Made by a program: the position numbers and the translations under genes
The notes under the pieces: generated by a model
Databases searched by the model: none
What the model saw: the letters and a program-made list of their open reading frames with translations, nothing else
Told to the model about the DNA's origin: nothing
NCBI GenBank assembly: GCA_004173185.1
Contig: SEFZ01000030.1
Location: 40,366-104,365, forward strand
Direction of reading: 5' to 3'
Source of the DNA: Sphingomonadales bacterium
Lineage (GTDB): Bacteria; Pseudomonadota; Alphaproteobacteria; Sphingomonadales; Sphingomonadaceae
DNA: 64,000 nucleotides
Shown: positions 25,715-34,448 of the stretch, one piece after another
Position numbering within the stretch: position 1 is the stretch's first letter
How the letters are laid out: each line of letters starts with the position of its first letter

Positions 25715-27645
25715 ATCTCGACCTGGCTCCCCAGCTCGACCACGCGATTGGTCGGCAGGCGGAAGAACTCCATCGCGCTTTCCGCGTTCCTGAGCATCCA
25801 GGCGAACAGCTTCTCGCGCCAGATCGCCATCCCCGGCTTGGCCGAGGGCAGCAGCGTCTGTCGCGCGAGGAAGAAGCTGGTGTCCATCATCTTGAACTGC
25901 GCGCCGCATGCGCTGACCTGCTTCAAAGCGCTCGGCACGTCGGCGTCCTGCATGAAGCCATATTTGATGACCATCCGGTGGAAGCCCTGGCCCAGATCCT
26001 CGATCTTCATCCGGGCGTCGTCCTCGACAAAGGGCTCGTCGGCGATCTTCACGGTGAGCAGGATCACGCGCTCGTGCAGCACCTTGTTGTGCTTGAGGTT
26101 GTGGAGCAGCGCATGCGGTACGCCATCGGGCGTCGAGGTCATGAACACCGCCGTGCCAGACACGCGGCTGGCCGCGCTGGCCGCCGATTCAATGAAGATC
26201 TTAATCGGCATCGCGCTCTCGCGCAGCCGGGCGATCATCAGCTGGCGTCCCTTGGCCCAGGTGGTGAGCAGCGTGAATGCGACCAGACCGACCGCCAGCG
26301 GGACCCAGCCGCCATCGGGGATCTTGGTGACGTTGGAAGCAAAATAAGCCCCGTCGAAGATCGCGAAGACCAGAACGACGCCCACCGAAACCGTGCGCGG
26401 CCAATGCCACACGCGGCGCACCAGCACGAGCAACATGCAGGTGGTGATGAACATCGTCCCCGTCACCGCGATGCCATAGGCCGCGGCAAGGTTAGACGAT
26501 TCGCGGAAGGTGAAGACCAGCACCAGCACCATCACCATCAACGCCCAGTTCACCGCGGGCAGATAAATCTGCCCCAGCGCCGACGCCGACGTATGGTTGA
26601 TCCGCAGACGCGGCATCAGGCCAAGCTGAACTGCCTGCTGACAGACCGAGAATGCGCCGGTGATCACAGCCTGGCTGGCAATGATCGTTGCCATCGTCGC
26701 GAGGATGACAAGCGGCAGCCGCCAGCCTTCGCTGGCCAGCAGGAAGAACGGATTATAGGCGGCGGTGGGATCGCGCAGCATCAGCGCGCCCTGCCCCAGA
26801 TAATTGAGCATCAGCGCCGGCAGCACCAGCCCGACCCAGGCGAGCTGGATCGGCTTGCGACCGAAATGCCCCATGTCCGCATACAGCGCCTCAGCGCCGG
26901 TCAGCGCCAGCACCACCGAGCCGAGCGCCAGAAACGCCAGCCACGGATCGGCTGCGAAGAAATAATAGCCCCAGACCGGGTTGAACGCCTGAAGCACTTC
27001 CGGCGTCTGGACGACGCTGTTCAGCCCCAGCCCCGCCAGCGTGAAGAAATAGACCAGCATGATCGGCCCGAAGAACTTGCCGAGAATATCGGTGCCCCGC
27101 GCCTGAATCATGAACAGGCCGATCAGGATCGCCGCTGCGATCGGCAGCACGAAGGGCCTGAACCCCTCCTGCACCACGACGAGACCCTCAACGGCAGAAA
27201 GCACCGAGATTGCCGGAGTGATCATGCAATCGCCGAAGAACAATGCCGTCGCCAGCACGCCCAGCATCACCAGCCCATGGCTCCACCGGCCCGGACCCGC
27301 GCCGGTCTTGCGCTGGATCAGCGCGAGCAGCGCCAGACTGCCGCCCTCGCCCTTGTTATCCGCGCGCATCGTCAGGAAGATATATTTGCCGGTGACGATG
27401 ATCAGCAGCGACCAGAACATCAGGCTGACCACGCCATAGATATGGACGAGATCGACAGCGAGTTCGTGATGCCCGACGAACGTTTCCTTCATCGCGTAAA
27501 GCGGTGAAGTTCCGATATCGCCATAAACGACCCCCACGGCGCCCAGAGCGAGCGCATGGAGTGAACCCTTTGGATGATGACCTTGGCCAGCATCGTCGTG
27601 TTGAACCGGCGCGGTTGGCGCTGGCTCTGTGGTTGCGGCTGTCAC
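25711..27645 (-). CDS. kup: KUP/HAK/KT family potassium transporter
   Basis: Polytopic K+ uptake permease of 644 aa. The family opening ALGAVGVVYGDIGTSPLYA is clear, followed by about twelve membrane helices with the typical IFFGDCMITPAISVLSAVEG-like segment (here FGDCMITPAISVLSAVEG), then a C-terminal cytoplasmic domain of about 170 residues. It imports potassium driven by the proton gradient. The start is GTG 27645 without a strong ribosome site. It is translationally coupled to the 2H phosphoesterase. Confidence 0.94.
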   Translation of the reverse strand: MTAATTEPAPTAPVQHDDAGQGHHPKGSLHALALGAVGVVYGDIGTSPLYAMKETFVGHHELAVDLVHIYGVVSLMFWSLLIIVTGKYIFLTMRADNKGEGGSLALLALIQRKTGAGPGRWSHGLVMLGVLATALFFGDCMITPAISVLSAVEGLVVVQEGFRPFVLPIAAAILIGLFMIQARGTDILGKFFGPIMLVYFFTLAGLGLNSVVQTPEVLQAFNPVWGYYFFAADPWLAFLALGSVVLALTGAEALYADMGHFGRKPIQLAWVGLVLPALMLNYLGQGALMLRDPTAAYNPFFLLASEGWRLPLVILATMATIIASQAVITGAFSVCQQAVQLGLMPRLRINHTSASALGQIYLPAVNWALMVMVLVLVFTFRESSNLAAAYGIAVTGTMFITTCMLLVLVRRVWHWPRTVSVGVVLVFAIFDGAYFASNVTKIPDGGWVPLAVGLVAFTLLTTWAKGRQLMIARLRESAMPIKIFIESAASAASRVSGTAVFMTSTPDGVPHALLHNLKHNKVLHERVILLTVKIADEPFVEDDARMKIEDLGQGFHRMVIKYGFMQDADVPSALKQVSACGAQFKMMDTSFFLARQTLLPSAKPGMAIWREKLFAWMLRNAESAMEFFRLPTNRVVELGSQVEI

Positions 27646-27802
27646 TGGGGCTGTCGCGCTGCGGAGATTGTAATGGCCATAGTGACCTGAGGTTCTCGAC
27701 TGGCTTTGGAACCGGCGCAGTTAGCATTTGCAGCATGGCCTAGCAACGCGGATCGTTAAGCTCAGAATTACGGCAGAAATCTGCGGTTCCCACGGTCCTC
27801 TT

Positions 27803-28294
27803 TCATCCGGGGACGGATTGCGGGGGCTCCCGATCGGCAAACAACGCGTCGGCCTCGCTGCGAGTCGGCACCGCGCGCAGGACAAAGCTCGAATTGATCG
27901 TCACCACTCCGGGCAAACGCCCCAGATGCTCCCGGTGGAGGCGCTCATAATCATCCAGATCGCGCGCCAGGATCTTGAGCCGATAATCCTGCCCACCCGA
28001 AACCAGCGCGCATTCGACCACGCCGTCGATCGCCGAGACCGCGCGCTCGAACCGATCGAGATCATCTTCTTTCTGCGTGCCCAGCGTGATGTCGACCAAT
28101 GCGGTCACCTTGAACCCCAGCTCGCGATGCCCGAGTCGCGCGCCATATCCCTGAATATGTCCCGAGGATTCGAGCGCCTGGATTCGCCGCGTACAGGCCG
28201 ATTGCGACAGGCCCACATCCGCCGCGATCCCGCTCACTGATGCCCGCGCATCGGCGGCGAGCAATTTCAGGATGGAAGTGAAAATTCGGTCCAT
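27803..28294 (-). CDS. Lrp/AsnC family regulator of alanine dehydrogenase
   Basis: Feast/famine regulator of 163 aa. The N-terminal helix-turn-helix (LSQSACTRRIQALESSGHIQ) is followed by the RAM ligand domain (KVTALVDITLG, then GVVECALVSGGQDYRLKIL). It is divergent from ald, an arrangement in which Lrp-type proteins such as AldR control alanine dehydrogenase in response to alanine or related amino acids. The ATG at 28294 is preferred; a longer frame upstream lacks family similarity. Confidence 0.9.
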   Translation of the reverse strand: MDRIFTSILKLLAADARASVSGIAADVGLSQSACTRRIQALESSGHIQGYGARLGHRELGFKVTALVDITLGTQKEDDLDRFERAVSAIDGVVECALVSGGQDYRLKILARDLDDYERLHREHLGRLPGVVTINSSFVLRAVPTRSEADALFADREPPQSVPG

Positions 28295-28375
28295 TCGGCA
28301 ATATTCCCGATTTATAAGCCCGATATACGAAATCCATGCGCGAAGGCCATCTGCGACGCACAAGTTTGCAGGGAT

Positions 28376-28394
28376 TCGCGAAGCACCTTCGCGA
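28376..28394. promoter_or_regulatory. perfect inverted repeat upstream of ald
   Basis: TCGCGAAG, three bases, CTTCGCGA, centred about 45 bp before the ald ATG in the Lrp-ald divergent spacer. It is placed like an operator or a 5'-UTR hairpin. It does not match the AT-rich Lrp consensus, so the factor is open. Confidence 0.45.
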
Positions 28395-28429
28395 TACGCT
28401 ATGGCATTCAGATCCATAGGAGAGACCCG

Positions 28430-29533
28430 ATGCGTGTTGGCGTTCCCAAGGAAATCAAGAATCACGAATATCGCGTCGGCCTGACCCCCGCATCGGTCGC
28501 CGAACTGGTTCATGCAGGGCATGACGTGCTGGTCGAGACCAAGGCGGGCATGGGCATCGATTTCGATGACGAGGCCTATATCAAGGTGGGCGCCAGGATT
28601 GCGCCGGACGCCGCCACCGTGTTCGCCGGCAGCGACATGATCGTGAAGGTCAAGGAGCCGCAGCCGGGCGAGATCGCCATGCTTGAGCCGCGCCATCTGC
28701 TCTTTACCTACCTCCATCTCGCCGCCGACAAGCCCCAGGCCGAAGGGCTGATGGCATCGGGCGCGACCTGCATCGCGTATGAGACGGTCACGTCGAGCTC
28801 GGGCGCGCTGCCTTTGCTCAAGCCGATGAGCGAAGTCGCGGGCCGCATGTCGATCCAGGTTGCCTCGCATTATCTTGAAAAGGAACAGGGCGGCCGTGGC
28901 GAGCTTCTCGGCGGTGTCCCCGGCGTTGCGCCGTGCAAGGTCGCGATTCTCGGCGGCGGCGTCTCGGGCATCAACGCCGCGCAGATGGCCACCGGCCAGC
29001 GCGCCGATGTTACGATCTACGATATCAGCAATGAGCGCCTGGCCGAACTCGACATGCATTTCGGCAGCCAGATCAAGACCGCTTATGCGAGCAAAGCCGC
29101 GATTGCCGAGGCGGTGCGGACGTCGCAGGTCGTGATCGGCGCAGTGCTGGTCCCCGGCGCAGCCGCGCCCAAGCTGGTCACCAAGGATATGCTCAAGACG
29201 ATGATGCGCGGCTCGGTGCTGGTCGATATCGCGATCGATCAGGGCGGCTGCTTCGAGACGAGCCATGCGACCACGCATGACGATCCGGTCTATGAAGTCG
29301 ATGGCGTGATCCATTATTGCGTGGCGAACATGCCCGGCGCGGTCGCCCGCACCTCGGCCTTCGCGCTCAACAACGCCACCCTGCCCTTCGTGCTGCGCCT
29401 CGCCAATCTGGGTGCCGAAGCCGCGATGAAGGGAGACAAGCACCTCGCCAACGGCCTCAACGTCTACAAGGGCAAGATCGCGTTCAAGGCCGTAGCCGAC
29501 GATCTGGATTTGCCGTTCGAGGCCTGGAGCTGA
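28430..29533 (+). CDS. ald: alanine dehydrogenase
   Basis: NAD-dependent L-alanine dehydrogenase of 367 aa, interconverting alanine and pyruvate plus ammonia. The start MRVGVPKEIKNHEYRVGLTP is diagnostic, the Rossmann motif is ILGGGVSGINAA (about 173-184), and the signature SEVAGRMS precedes it. GGAG lies just upstream of ATG 28430. The divergent Lrp-type regulator and the inverted repeat in the spacer suggest amino-acid-responsive control. Confidence 0.96.
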   Translation: MRVGVPKEIKNHEYRVGLTPASVAELVHAGHDVLVETKAGMGIDFDDEAYIKVGARIAPDAATVFAGSDMIVKVKEPQPGEIAMLEPRHLLFTYLHLAADKPQAEGLMASGATCIAYETVTSSSGALPLLKPMSEVAGRMSIQVASHYLEKEQGGRGELLGGVPGVAPCKVAILGGGVSGINAAQMATGQRADVTIYDISNERLAELDMHFGSQIKTAYASKAAIAEAVRTSQVVIGAVLVPGAAAPKLVTKDMLKTMMRGSVLVDIAIDQGGCFETSHATTHDDPVYEVDGVIHYCVANMPGAVARTSAFALNNATLPFVLRLANLGAEAAMKGDKHLANGLNVYKGKIAFKAVADDLDLPFEAWS

Positions 29534-29542
29534 GGCTCATTT

Positions 29543-29571
29543 CGTCATCCCGGACCTGATCCGGGATGACG
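29543..29571. terminator. palindrome between convergent ald and ccmI
   Basis: A twelve-base perfect stem CGTCATCCCGGA / TCCGGGATGACG with a five-base loop, four bases before the ccmI stop. There is no U-tract on either strand. It is related in sequence to the other CCCGG palindromes in the window and may act as a bidirectional stop. Confidence 0.5.
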
Positions 29572-29575
29572 GAAA

Positions 29576-30286
29576 TTACGGTTGGGGAACGGGAGCGGTT
29601 TCAGGCTGCGGCACCGCCTGCTCCTGTGCCTGTCCCGGGCCCTGCTGCGTGGCCTGAGCAGCCTGCTCCGCCAAAAACCGGTCCAGCAGGAACAGCCGCA
29701 CGCGCAATTCATCGCGATAGCTGATCTTCTCGGGTGCCAGATCCACCGCCTTGGCCCAATAAGGCCGCGCCTCGGCAAATTTGCCTTCGCGCACCAGCGC
29801 CAGCCCCAGGAAGAAGGGCGGCCCGGGATGTATCGGGTTGAGCGCCAGCGCCCGATCGAACGCCAGCTTGGCGGCCGGAGACAATTGGTTGCCGTCCTGC
29901 TCGGCCAGCGCCAGCCCCAGCCCGGTCCACAAAGTATAATCCTCGGGATATTTCCGCACCGCGCTCAGCCACACCATCGTCGCCAGATCGAGACGGCCCT
30001 CGCGAACCATCGATTCCGCCGCGGTGCCATAGGTGTAGACCGTGGTGCCAAATTTGCCGAATATCGCCTCGCGCAGCGCCACGAGGCTGGGATCGACTTC
30101 GCCCTTGCGCTTCTCGGCCGAAACCGGGCTGCCTGCCAGCGTCGGGCTCCCCTGCCACGCATAGCCCGCAGCACCCAAAGTCAGCCCCGTCGCCGCCACG
30201 GTCCATAACCGCTTCGGAAAGCGCGTGAGCACCAGCATGATCACCGCCGCCAGCGCCACTGCGCCCAGCATCGCCCAGCCCATCAT
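29576..30286 (-). CDS. ccmI: TPR cytochrome c maturation protein (CcmI C-terminal type)
   Basis: Protein of 236 aa with two N-terminal membrane helices (about 3-20 and 27-44) and a periplasmic TPR region: DYTLWTGLGLALAEQDGNQL, then AFDRALALNPIHPGPPFFLG and REGKFAEARPYWAKAVDLAP. CcmI presents apocytochrome c to the haem ligase CcmF/H. A Gln/Pro-rich tail ends the protein. The start at 30286 overlaps the ccmH stop (ATGA); a second ATG follows directly. It closes the ccm operon. Confidence 0.82.
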   Translation of the reverse strand: MMGWAMLGAVALAAVIMLVLTRFPKRLWTVAATGLTLGAAGYAWQGSPTLAGSPVSAEKRKGEVDPSLVALREAIFGKFGTTVYTYGTAAESMVREGRLDLATMVWLSAVRKYPEDYTLWTGLGLALAEQDGNQLSPAAKLAFDRALALNPIHPGPPFFLGLALVREGKFAEARPYWAKAVDLAPEKISYRDELRVRLFLLDRFLAEQAAQATQQGPGQAQEQAVPQPETAPVPQP

Positions 30287-30687
30287 GCCTTGCGCCTCCG
30301 GAACAAACGCGAGCTCAGCCATATTCCGAGCCCGAGCAGCAGCAGCGGCGCGATCCACAGCGGCGCAGTGACCCAGCTCAGCGGCGGGTCATAGCTCACA
30401 TAATCGCCATAGCGCTGGATCAGCCATTTCTCGATCTGATCGGAAGTCTCGCCCGCCTGAACCCGCTGGCGCACCAAAGCGCGCATATCCCCCGCCATCT
30501 CGGCGTCCGAATCCGCGATCGACTGGCCTTGGCAGACGAGGCAGCGCAGCTTCTCCATCAGCGCCTTGGCCTGCGCTTCCTTCGCAGGATCGGCGAGCTG
30601 GGTGTATGCCAGCGTCGGCGGCGGCAGGCTAGAATCGGCGAATGCAGGCACTGCGAGCACGAGCGCGAGGGCAGCAAGCCGCTTCAC
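30283..30687 (-). CDS. ccmH: cytochrome c maturation protein CcmH
   Basis: Thiol-disulfide oxidoreductase of 134 aa that reduces apocytochrome c. A signal peptide is followed by the redox motif LRCLVCQGQSI (Cys49 and Cys52) and a C-terminal membrane helix (about 107-127). The start is GTG 30687, overlapping the ccmG stop (GTGA). Only the short CcmH domain is present; the TPR part is the separate downstream gene. Confidence 0.93.
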   Translation of the reverse strand: MKRLAALALVLAVPAFADSSLPPPTLAYTQLADPAKEAQAKALMEKLRCLVCQGQSIADSDAEMAGDMRALVRQRVQAGETSDQIEKWLIQRYGDYVSYDPPLSWVTAPLWIAPLLLLGLGIWLSSRLFRRRKA

Positions 30688-31205
30688 TTCGCTGCCTCCA
30701 GCGCCGCGAGCAATGCGGGCAGATGCTCGTCGCGGACATCGCCGATATGCTGCATCACGATCCGTCCGCGCGCATCCACCACGAATGTCTCCGGCACGCC
30801 CGCCGATCCCAGCGAGAATTGCGCCTTGCGGTTCCGGTCATCGCCGATCCGCGCATAGGGATCGCCATTCTGCGCCAGGAAGGCCTGCATCGCGGGCGTC
30901 GTATCCGCAGTTGCGATGCCGTCAATCTCCACGCCCATCGCCTTGAGCTTCATCAGTTGCTTGGCTTCGGCGATGCACGGCAGGCACCAGCTGGCAAACA
31001 CGTTGACGAGGCGCGGCTTGCCGCCAAACCCGCCCTTGATCCCCGGCTTGTCCGCCAGCATCGGCGGCAGATCGATCTCCGGCAGCGGCTTGTCGATCAG
31101 CGCAGAGCGGATCGTGCGGTCGCCCGGCTTGATCAGCCCGCCTGCCACCAACGCCATCACGCACGCGAACAATATCAGCGGCAACCAGATCAGTACGCGC
31201 TTCAT
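30684..31205 (-). CDS. ccmG: thiol:disulfide interchange protein CcmG/DsbE
   Basis: Membrane-anchored thioredoxin-like protein of 173 aa. An N-terminal helix (about 5-24) precedes the thioredoxin fold with the active site ASWCLPCIAE (Cys74 and Cys77) and the cis-proline segment GVPETFVVD. It keeps the CXXCH cysteines of apocytochrome c reduced. Start and stop overlap ccmF and ccmH. Confidence 0.95.
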   Translation of the reverse strand: MKRVLIWLPLILFACVMALVAGGLIKPGDRTIRSALIDKPLPEIDLPPMLADKPGIKGGFGGKPRLVNVFASWCLPCIAEAKQLMKLKAMGVEIDGIATADTTPAMQAFLAQNGDPYARIGDDRNRKAQFSLGSAGVPETFVVDARGRIVMQHIGDVRDEHLPALLAALEAAK

Positions 31206-33121
31206 GCGTCCCGCCCCTCTTCCGCCCGGCGCTCACGCCGCACCCGGCCGATCAGCGCGAGCAGCCCGCCCAGCGCGATCAGTCCGCCACCGAACCAGAT
31301 CAACGTAACGAACGGTTTCCACCACAGCCGCAGCTGCCAGCGTCCCTCGGCATCGCCGACACCCAGCACGGTATAAAGCTGCCCGTCGAGCACCGTCTTG
31401 ATCGCGGCTTCGCTGGTATTGGTCGGCGGCGCGCTGAAGAACCGCTGTTGCGGGCGAAGTTCAAACGACGTGCCGCCCACGCGCGTGACCTTCAGCCGCG
31501 CCTCAACAGCTGACCAGTTCGGGCCAATTGCCGGGCGCACGTCGAGCAGTTCGATACGGAACGGGCCGACAGTGGTGGACTGCCCCACTTGCATCGCATG
31601 CAGCCGCTCGGTCTTGAACGCAGCATCCGCGCTCATCCCGGCGATGCTCACCGCAACGCCCAGATGCGCAACCACCATACCCCATACGTGCAGCGGCGTG
31701 CGGCGAAGCTTGCGGCGCACCAGCGGCAGCACGCTCGCCACGCCGAGGAAGATCGCGAAGCCAACCCCCAGCAGCGCCATTATCGGCGCATCGGAGCGCA
31801 TTGTGAAAAGCACCGCGAAGCCCAGCCCGCCCAACGCCACCGGCACCACCAGCTTGCCGAGCAGCGTGTTGAGCACATCGCGCCGCCAGTTGAGCAGCGG
31901 CCCCGCCGCAGTCGCCAGCACGAGCACCAGCGCGATCGGCGCGATCGTCTTGTCGAAGAACGGCGCACCGATCGAAAGCTGCACCCCCATCGACTGCGCG
32001 AAGATCGGATAGAGCGTGCCGATAAACACCAGCCCGAGGATCACGGTCAGCAGCAGATTGTTGAGCACCAGCGCGCCTTCGCGGCTGACGATGCGGAAGG
32101 TCGAGCCCTGCGTCACCGTGCCTACGCGCGCACCAAACAGCGCCAGTGCCCCGCCGACATAGATGCCGAACAGCGCGAGGATGAAGGACCCCCGCGTCGG
32201 ATCGACCGCAAAGGCATGGACGCTGACGAGGATGCCAGAGCGGACGAGGAACGTGCCCATCATCGACATCGCAAACGCCACCAGCGCCAGCATCAGCGTC
32301 CAGGCGCGCAGGCCATCGCGGGTCGCCAGCACCGTCACCGAATGGAGCAAGGCGGTCGCCGCCAGCCACGGCATCAGCGATGCGTTCTCCACCGGGTCCC
32401 AGAACCACCAGCCGCCCCAGCCCAGCTCATAATAGGCCCAATACGAGCCTGCGGTGATCCCGATGGTCAGGAATATCCACGCTGTCAGCACCCAAGGGCG
32501 CATCGCGCGCGCAAAGGCCGGCCCGACATCGCGCATCAACAATGCGCCGACCGCGAAGCTGAATGCGATCGAGAGGCCGACATAGCCGATGTAGAGCGTC
32601 GGCGGGTGGAAGGCCAAGCCGGGGTCCTGCAGCAGCGGATTGAGCCCCTGTCCTTCCGGTGCCGCTGGATTGAGCCGCGTGAACGGATTGGAGGCAAACG
32701 CCAGGAAGGCATAGAAGCCGAGCCCGATAAACGCCTGCGCGCCCAGCGTCGCCGCCAGCGTCTTTGGCGCCAGCTGCCTCTCGAACAGCGCCACGACCGC
32801 GCCTGCCACCGCCAGCACCGTCACCCAGAGCAGCATCGAGCCTTCATGGTTCCCCCATGTGCCCGCAATCTTGTACATCAGCGGCTTGGCCGAATGGCTG
32901 TTGGTCGCGACCAGCAACACCGACATGTCGCTCTGGACGAACAGCAGGACGAGCAGCAAAAACGCGCCGCACGCCAGCAGGCCCTGCACCAGCGATATTC
33001 GCCGCAGCGCCAGCATCAGCTCATCCGAGCCGCTACGCGCCGCGCCCCAGCCCAAAGCGAGCTGAACCATCGCGAACGCACCCGCGAGCCATAAGGCTGC
33101 CAGTCCGGCTTCCGCGATCAT
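31202..33121 (-). CDS. ccmF: haem lyase subunit CcmF
   Basis: Polytopic protein of 639 aa with about fifteen helices. The WWD haem-handling domain is clear (GGWWFWDPVENASLMPW), and WGNHEGSMLLWV is the other family hallmark. It receives haem from CcmE and attaches it to apocytochrome c. ATGA overlaps join it to ccmE and ccmG. Confidence 0.97.
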   Translation of the reverse strand: MIAEAGLAALWLAGAFAMVQLALGWGAARSGSDELMLALRRISLVQGLLACGAFLLLVLLFVQSDMSVLLVATNSHSAKPLMYKIAGTWGNHEGSMLLWVTVLAVAGAVVALFERQLAPKTLAATLGAQAFIGLGFYAFLAFASNPFTRLNPAAPEGQGLNPLLQDPGLAFHPPTLYIGYVGLSIAFSFAVGALLMRDVGPAFARAMRPWVLTAWIFLTIGITAGSYWAYYELGWGGWWFWDPVENASLMPWLAATALLHSVTVLATRDGLRAWTLMLALVAFAMSMMGTFLVRSGILVSVHAFAVDPTRGSFILALFGIYVGGALALFGARVGTVTQGSTFRIVSREGALVLNNLLLTVILGLVFIGTLYPIFAQSMGVQLSIGAPFFDKTIAPIALVLVLATAAGPLLNWRRDVLNTLLGKLVVPVALGGLGFAVLFTMRSDAPIMALLGVGFAIFLGVASVLPLVRRKLRRTPLHVWGMVVAHLGVAVSIAGMSADAAFKTERLHAMQVGQSTTVGPFRIELLDVRPAIGPNWSAVEARLKVTRVGGTSFELRPQQRFFSAPPTNTSEAAIKTVLDGQLYTVLGVGDAEGRWQLRLWWKPFVTLIWFGGGLIALGGLLALIGRVRRERRAEEGRDA

Positions 33122-33549
33122 TCGAGCGACTGCGTGATGTGCTGGTTGCCGCTCAACTGCGGCGGCATGTAGCGCTCGTCATGCTTGGCCAGCAGATTGT
33201 CCGCCACGAAGCTGCCATCGGACTGAAACTGCCCCTCGGCGACCACGCCCGAATCTTCCTTGAACAGGTCCGGAGTCACGCCGCGGAACGATACCGGCAC
33301 GGTCGAGATGCCATCGCCCACCACGAAGCGGATCGAAACGCCATCGGCCTGGTGCTGGATCGAGCCCTTTTGCACCATGCCGCCCAGCCGCACATGCTTG
33401 TCCGTCGGCACCGGCTTGCCCACCAGATCGCCCGGCGCATAGAAAAATGCCGCCTGATCCTTGAGCGCAGACAGCGCCAGCCCGGCCGCCCCCAGCACTG
33501 CGACAAGCGCCAGCAACGCCAATATCATCCGTTGATGTTTGGGCTTCAC
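33118..33549 (-). CDS. ccmE: haem chaperone CcmE
   Basis: Periplasmic haem chaperone of 143 aa. A signal anchor (about 9-29) precedes an OB-fold domain. The haem-binding motif LAKHDERYMP carries His123, which binds haem covalently, and Tyr127. The start is GTG 33549, overlapping the ccmD stop (GTGA). Confidence 0.96.
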   Translation of the reverse strand: MKPKHQRMILALLALVAVLGAAGLALSALKDQAAFFYAPGDLVGKPVPTDKHVRLGGMVQKGSIQHQADGVSIRFVVGDGISTVPVSFRGVTPDLFKEDSGVVAEGQFQSDGSFVADNLLAKHDERYMPPQLSGNQHITQSLE

Positions 33550-33677
33550 TTCTTCGCCTTCATCGCGTCGGCAGCGGCCTCGGCCTTCCGCATAGCGAGG
33601 TAGCTGGCAATCGCCAGCCCGCCCGCGCCAATCAACACCACCGCATAAGCGGCGGTCACGAATGCCCAGTGATTCAT
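33546..33677 (-). CDS. ccmD: small haem exporter protein CcmD
   Basis: 43-residue membrane protein: MNHWAFVTAAYAVVLIGAGG begins a single helix, followed by a charged tail (KAEAAADAMKAKK). Its size, position between ccmC and ccmE, and the H/Y-rich start fit CcmD, which stabilises the CcmC-CcmE haem complex. ATG 33677 overlaps the ccmC stop by ATGA. A longer open frame upstream is only reading through ccmC. Confidence 0.88.
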   Translation of the reverse strand: MNHWAFVTAAYAVVLIGAGGLAIASYLAMRKAEAAADAMKAKK

Positions 33678-34399
33678 TGGCTCGCCATCCGCCGCATCCG
33701 TGCTTCCACCTTCTGCGTCGCCAGCATCGCCCGCATCCGCATCAGCACGATCCCGCCGAACAGCAAGGTGAAGCCGCTCAGGGTGAAATACAAAGGCCAG
33801 ATCATGGTCTTGTCGATCGTCGAGCTGGTCAGGCCGATGCTCTGCCCTTGATGCAGCGTGTTCCACCACACCACCGAATAGCGGATGATCGGCAGCAGCA
33901 CGCTACCCGCCACACCAAATAATGCCGGCACGCGCCCGTCGCCGCCGCGCTCGGCATCGGCCCGCGCCAGCGCGATATAAGCGATATAAACGAAGAACAG
34001 CAGCAGCATGCTGGTCAGCCGCCCGTCCCACTCCCACCAGGTTCCCCAGGTCGGACGCCCCCAGATCGATCCGGTGAGCAGGCAAAGTGCCGCGAACACC
34101 GCGCCCGCGGGGGCGATCGCCCGAGCAGCCAGGTTGGACAGCGGATGCCGCCAGATCAGGAACATCAGGCTCGCCGCCGCAAGCCCGCTCCAGCCGCCCA
34201 TCCCCAGCCAGGCGGATGGCACATGGATATACAGGATGCGCACCGTCTCCTTCTGGAGATAGTCCGGCGGCGTCATCGTCAGGCCGGCAAACCCGCCAAA
34301 CAACGCCAAGGCCGCCCCCAGCCAGAACAGGATCGGGGTAAGCGGCCGCGCAATCTTCAGGAAGCGCGCGGGATTGGCGAGGGCATGGAGGGCAGGCAC
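33674..34399 (-). CDS. ccmC: haem exporter CcmC
   Basis: Six-helix membrane protein of 241 aa. The WWD motif WGTWWEWDGRLTS is present, together with the haem-ligand histidine regions YIHVPSAW and WWNTLHQG. It loads haem onto CcmE. The start is GTG 34399. It opens the ccm operon here; ccmA and ccmB, the ABC partners, are not adjacent. Confidence 0.96.
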   Translation of the reverse strand: MPALHALANPARFLKIARPLTPILFWLGAALALFGGFAGLTMTPPDYLQKETVRILYIHVPSAWLGMGGWSGLAAASLMFLIWRHPLSNLAARAIAPAGAVFAALCLLTGSIWGRPTWGTWWEWDGRLTSMLLLFFVYIAYIALARADAERGGDGRVPALFGVAGSVLLPIIRYSVVWWNTLHQGQSIGLTSSTIDKTMIWPLYFTLSGFTLLFGGIVLMRMRAMLATQKVEARMRRMASQ

Positions 34400-34448
34400 G
34401 GTTGCGGGTTAGCGGGGTTTTCGGAGGGGGTCTACATATCCACGATGG

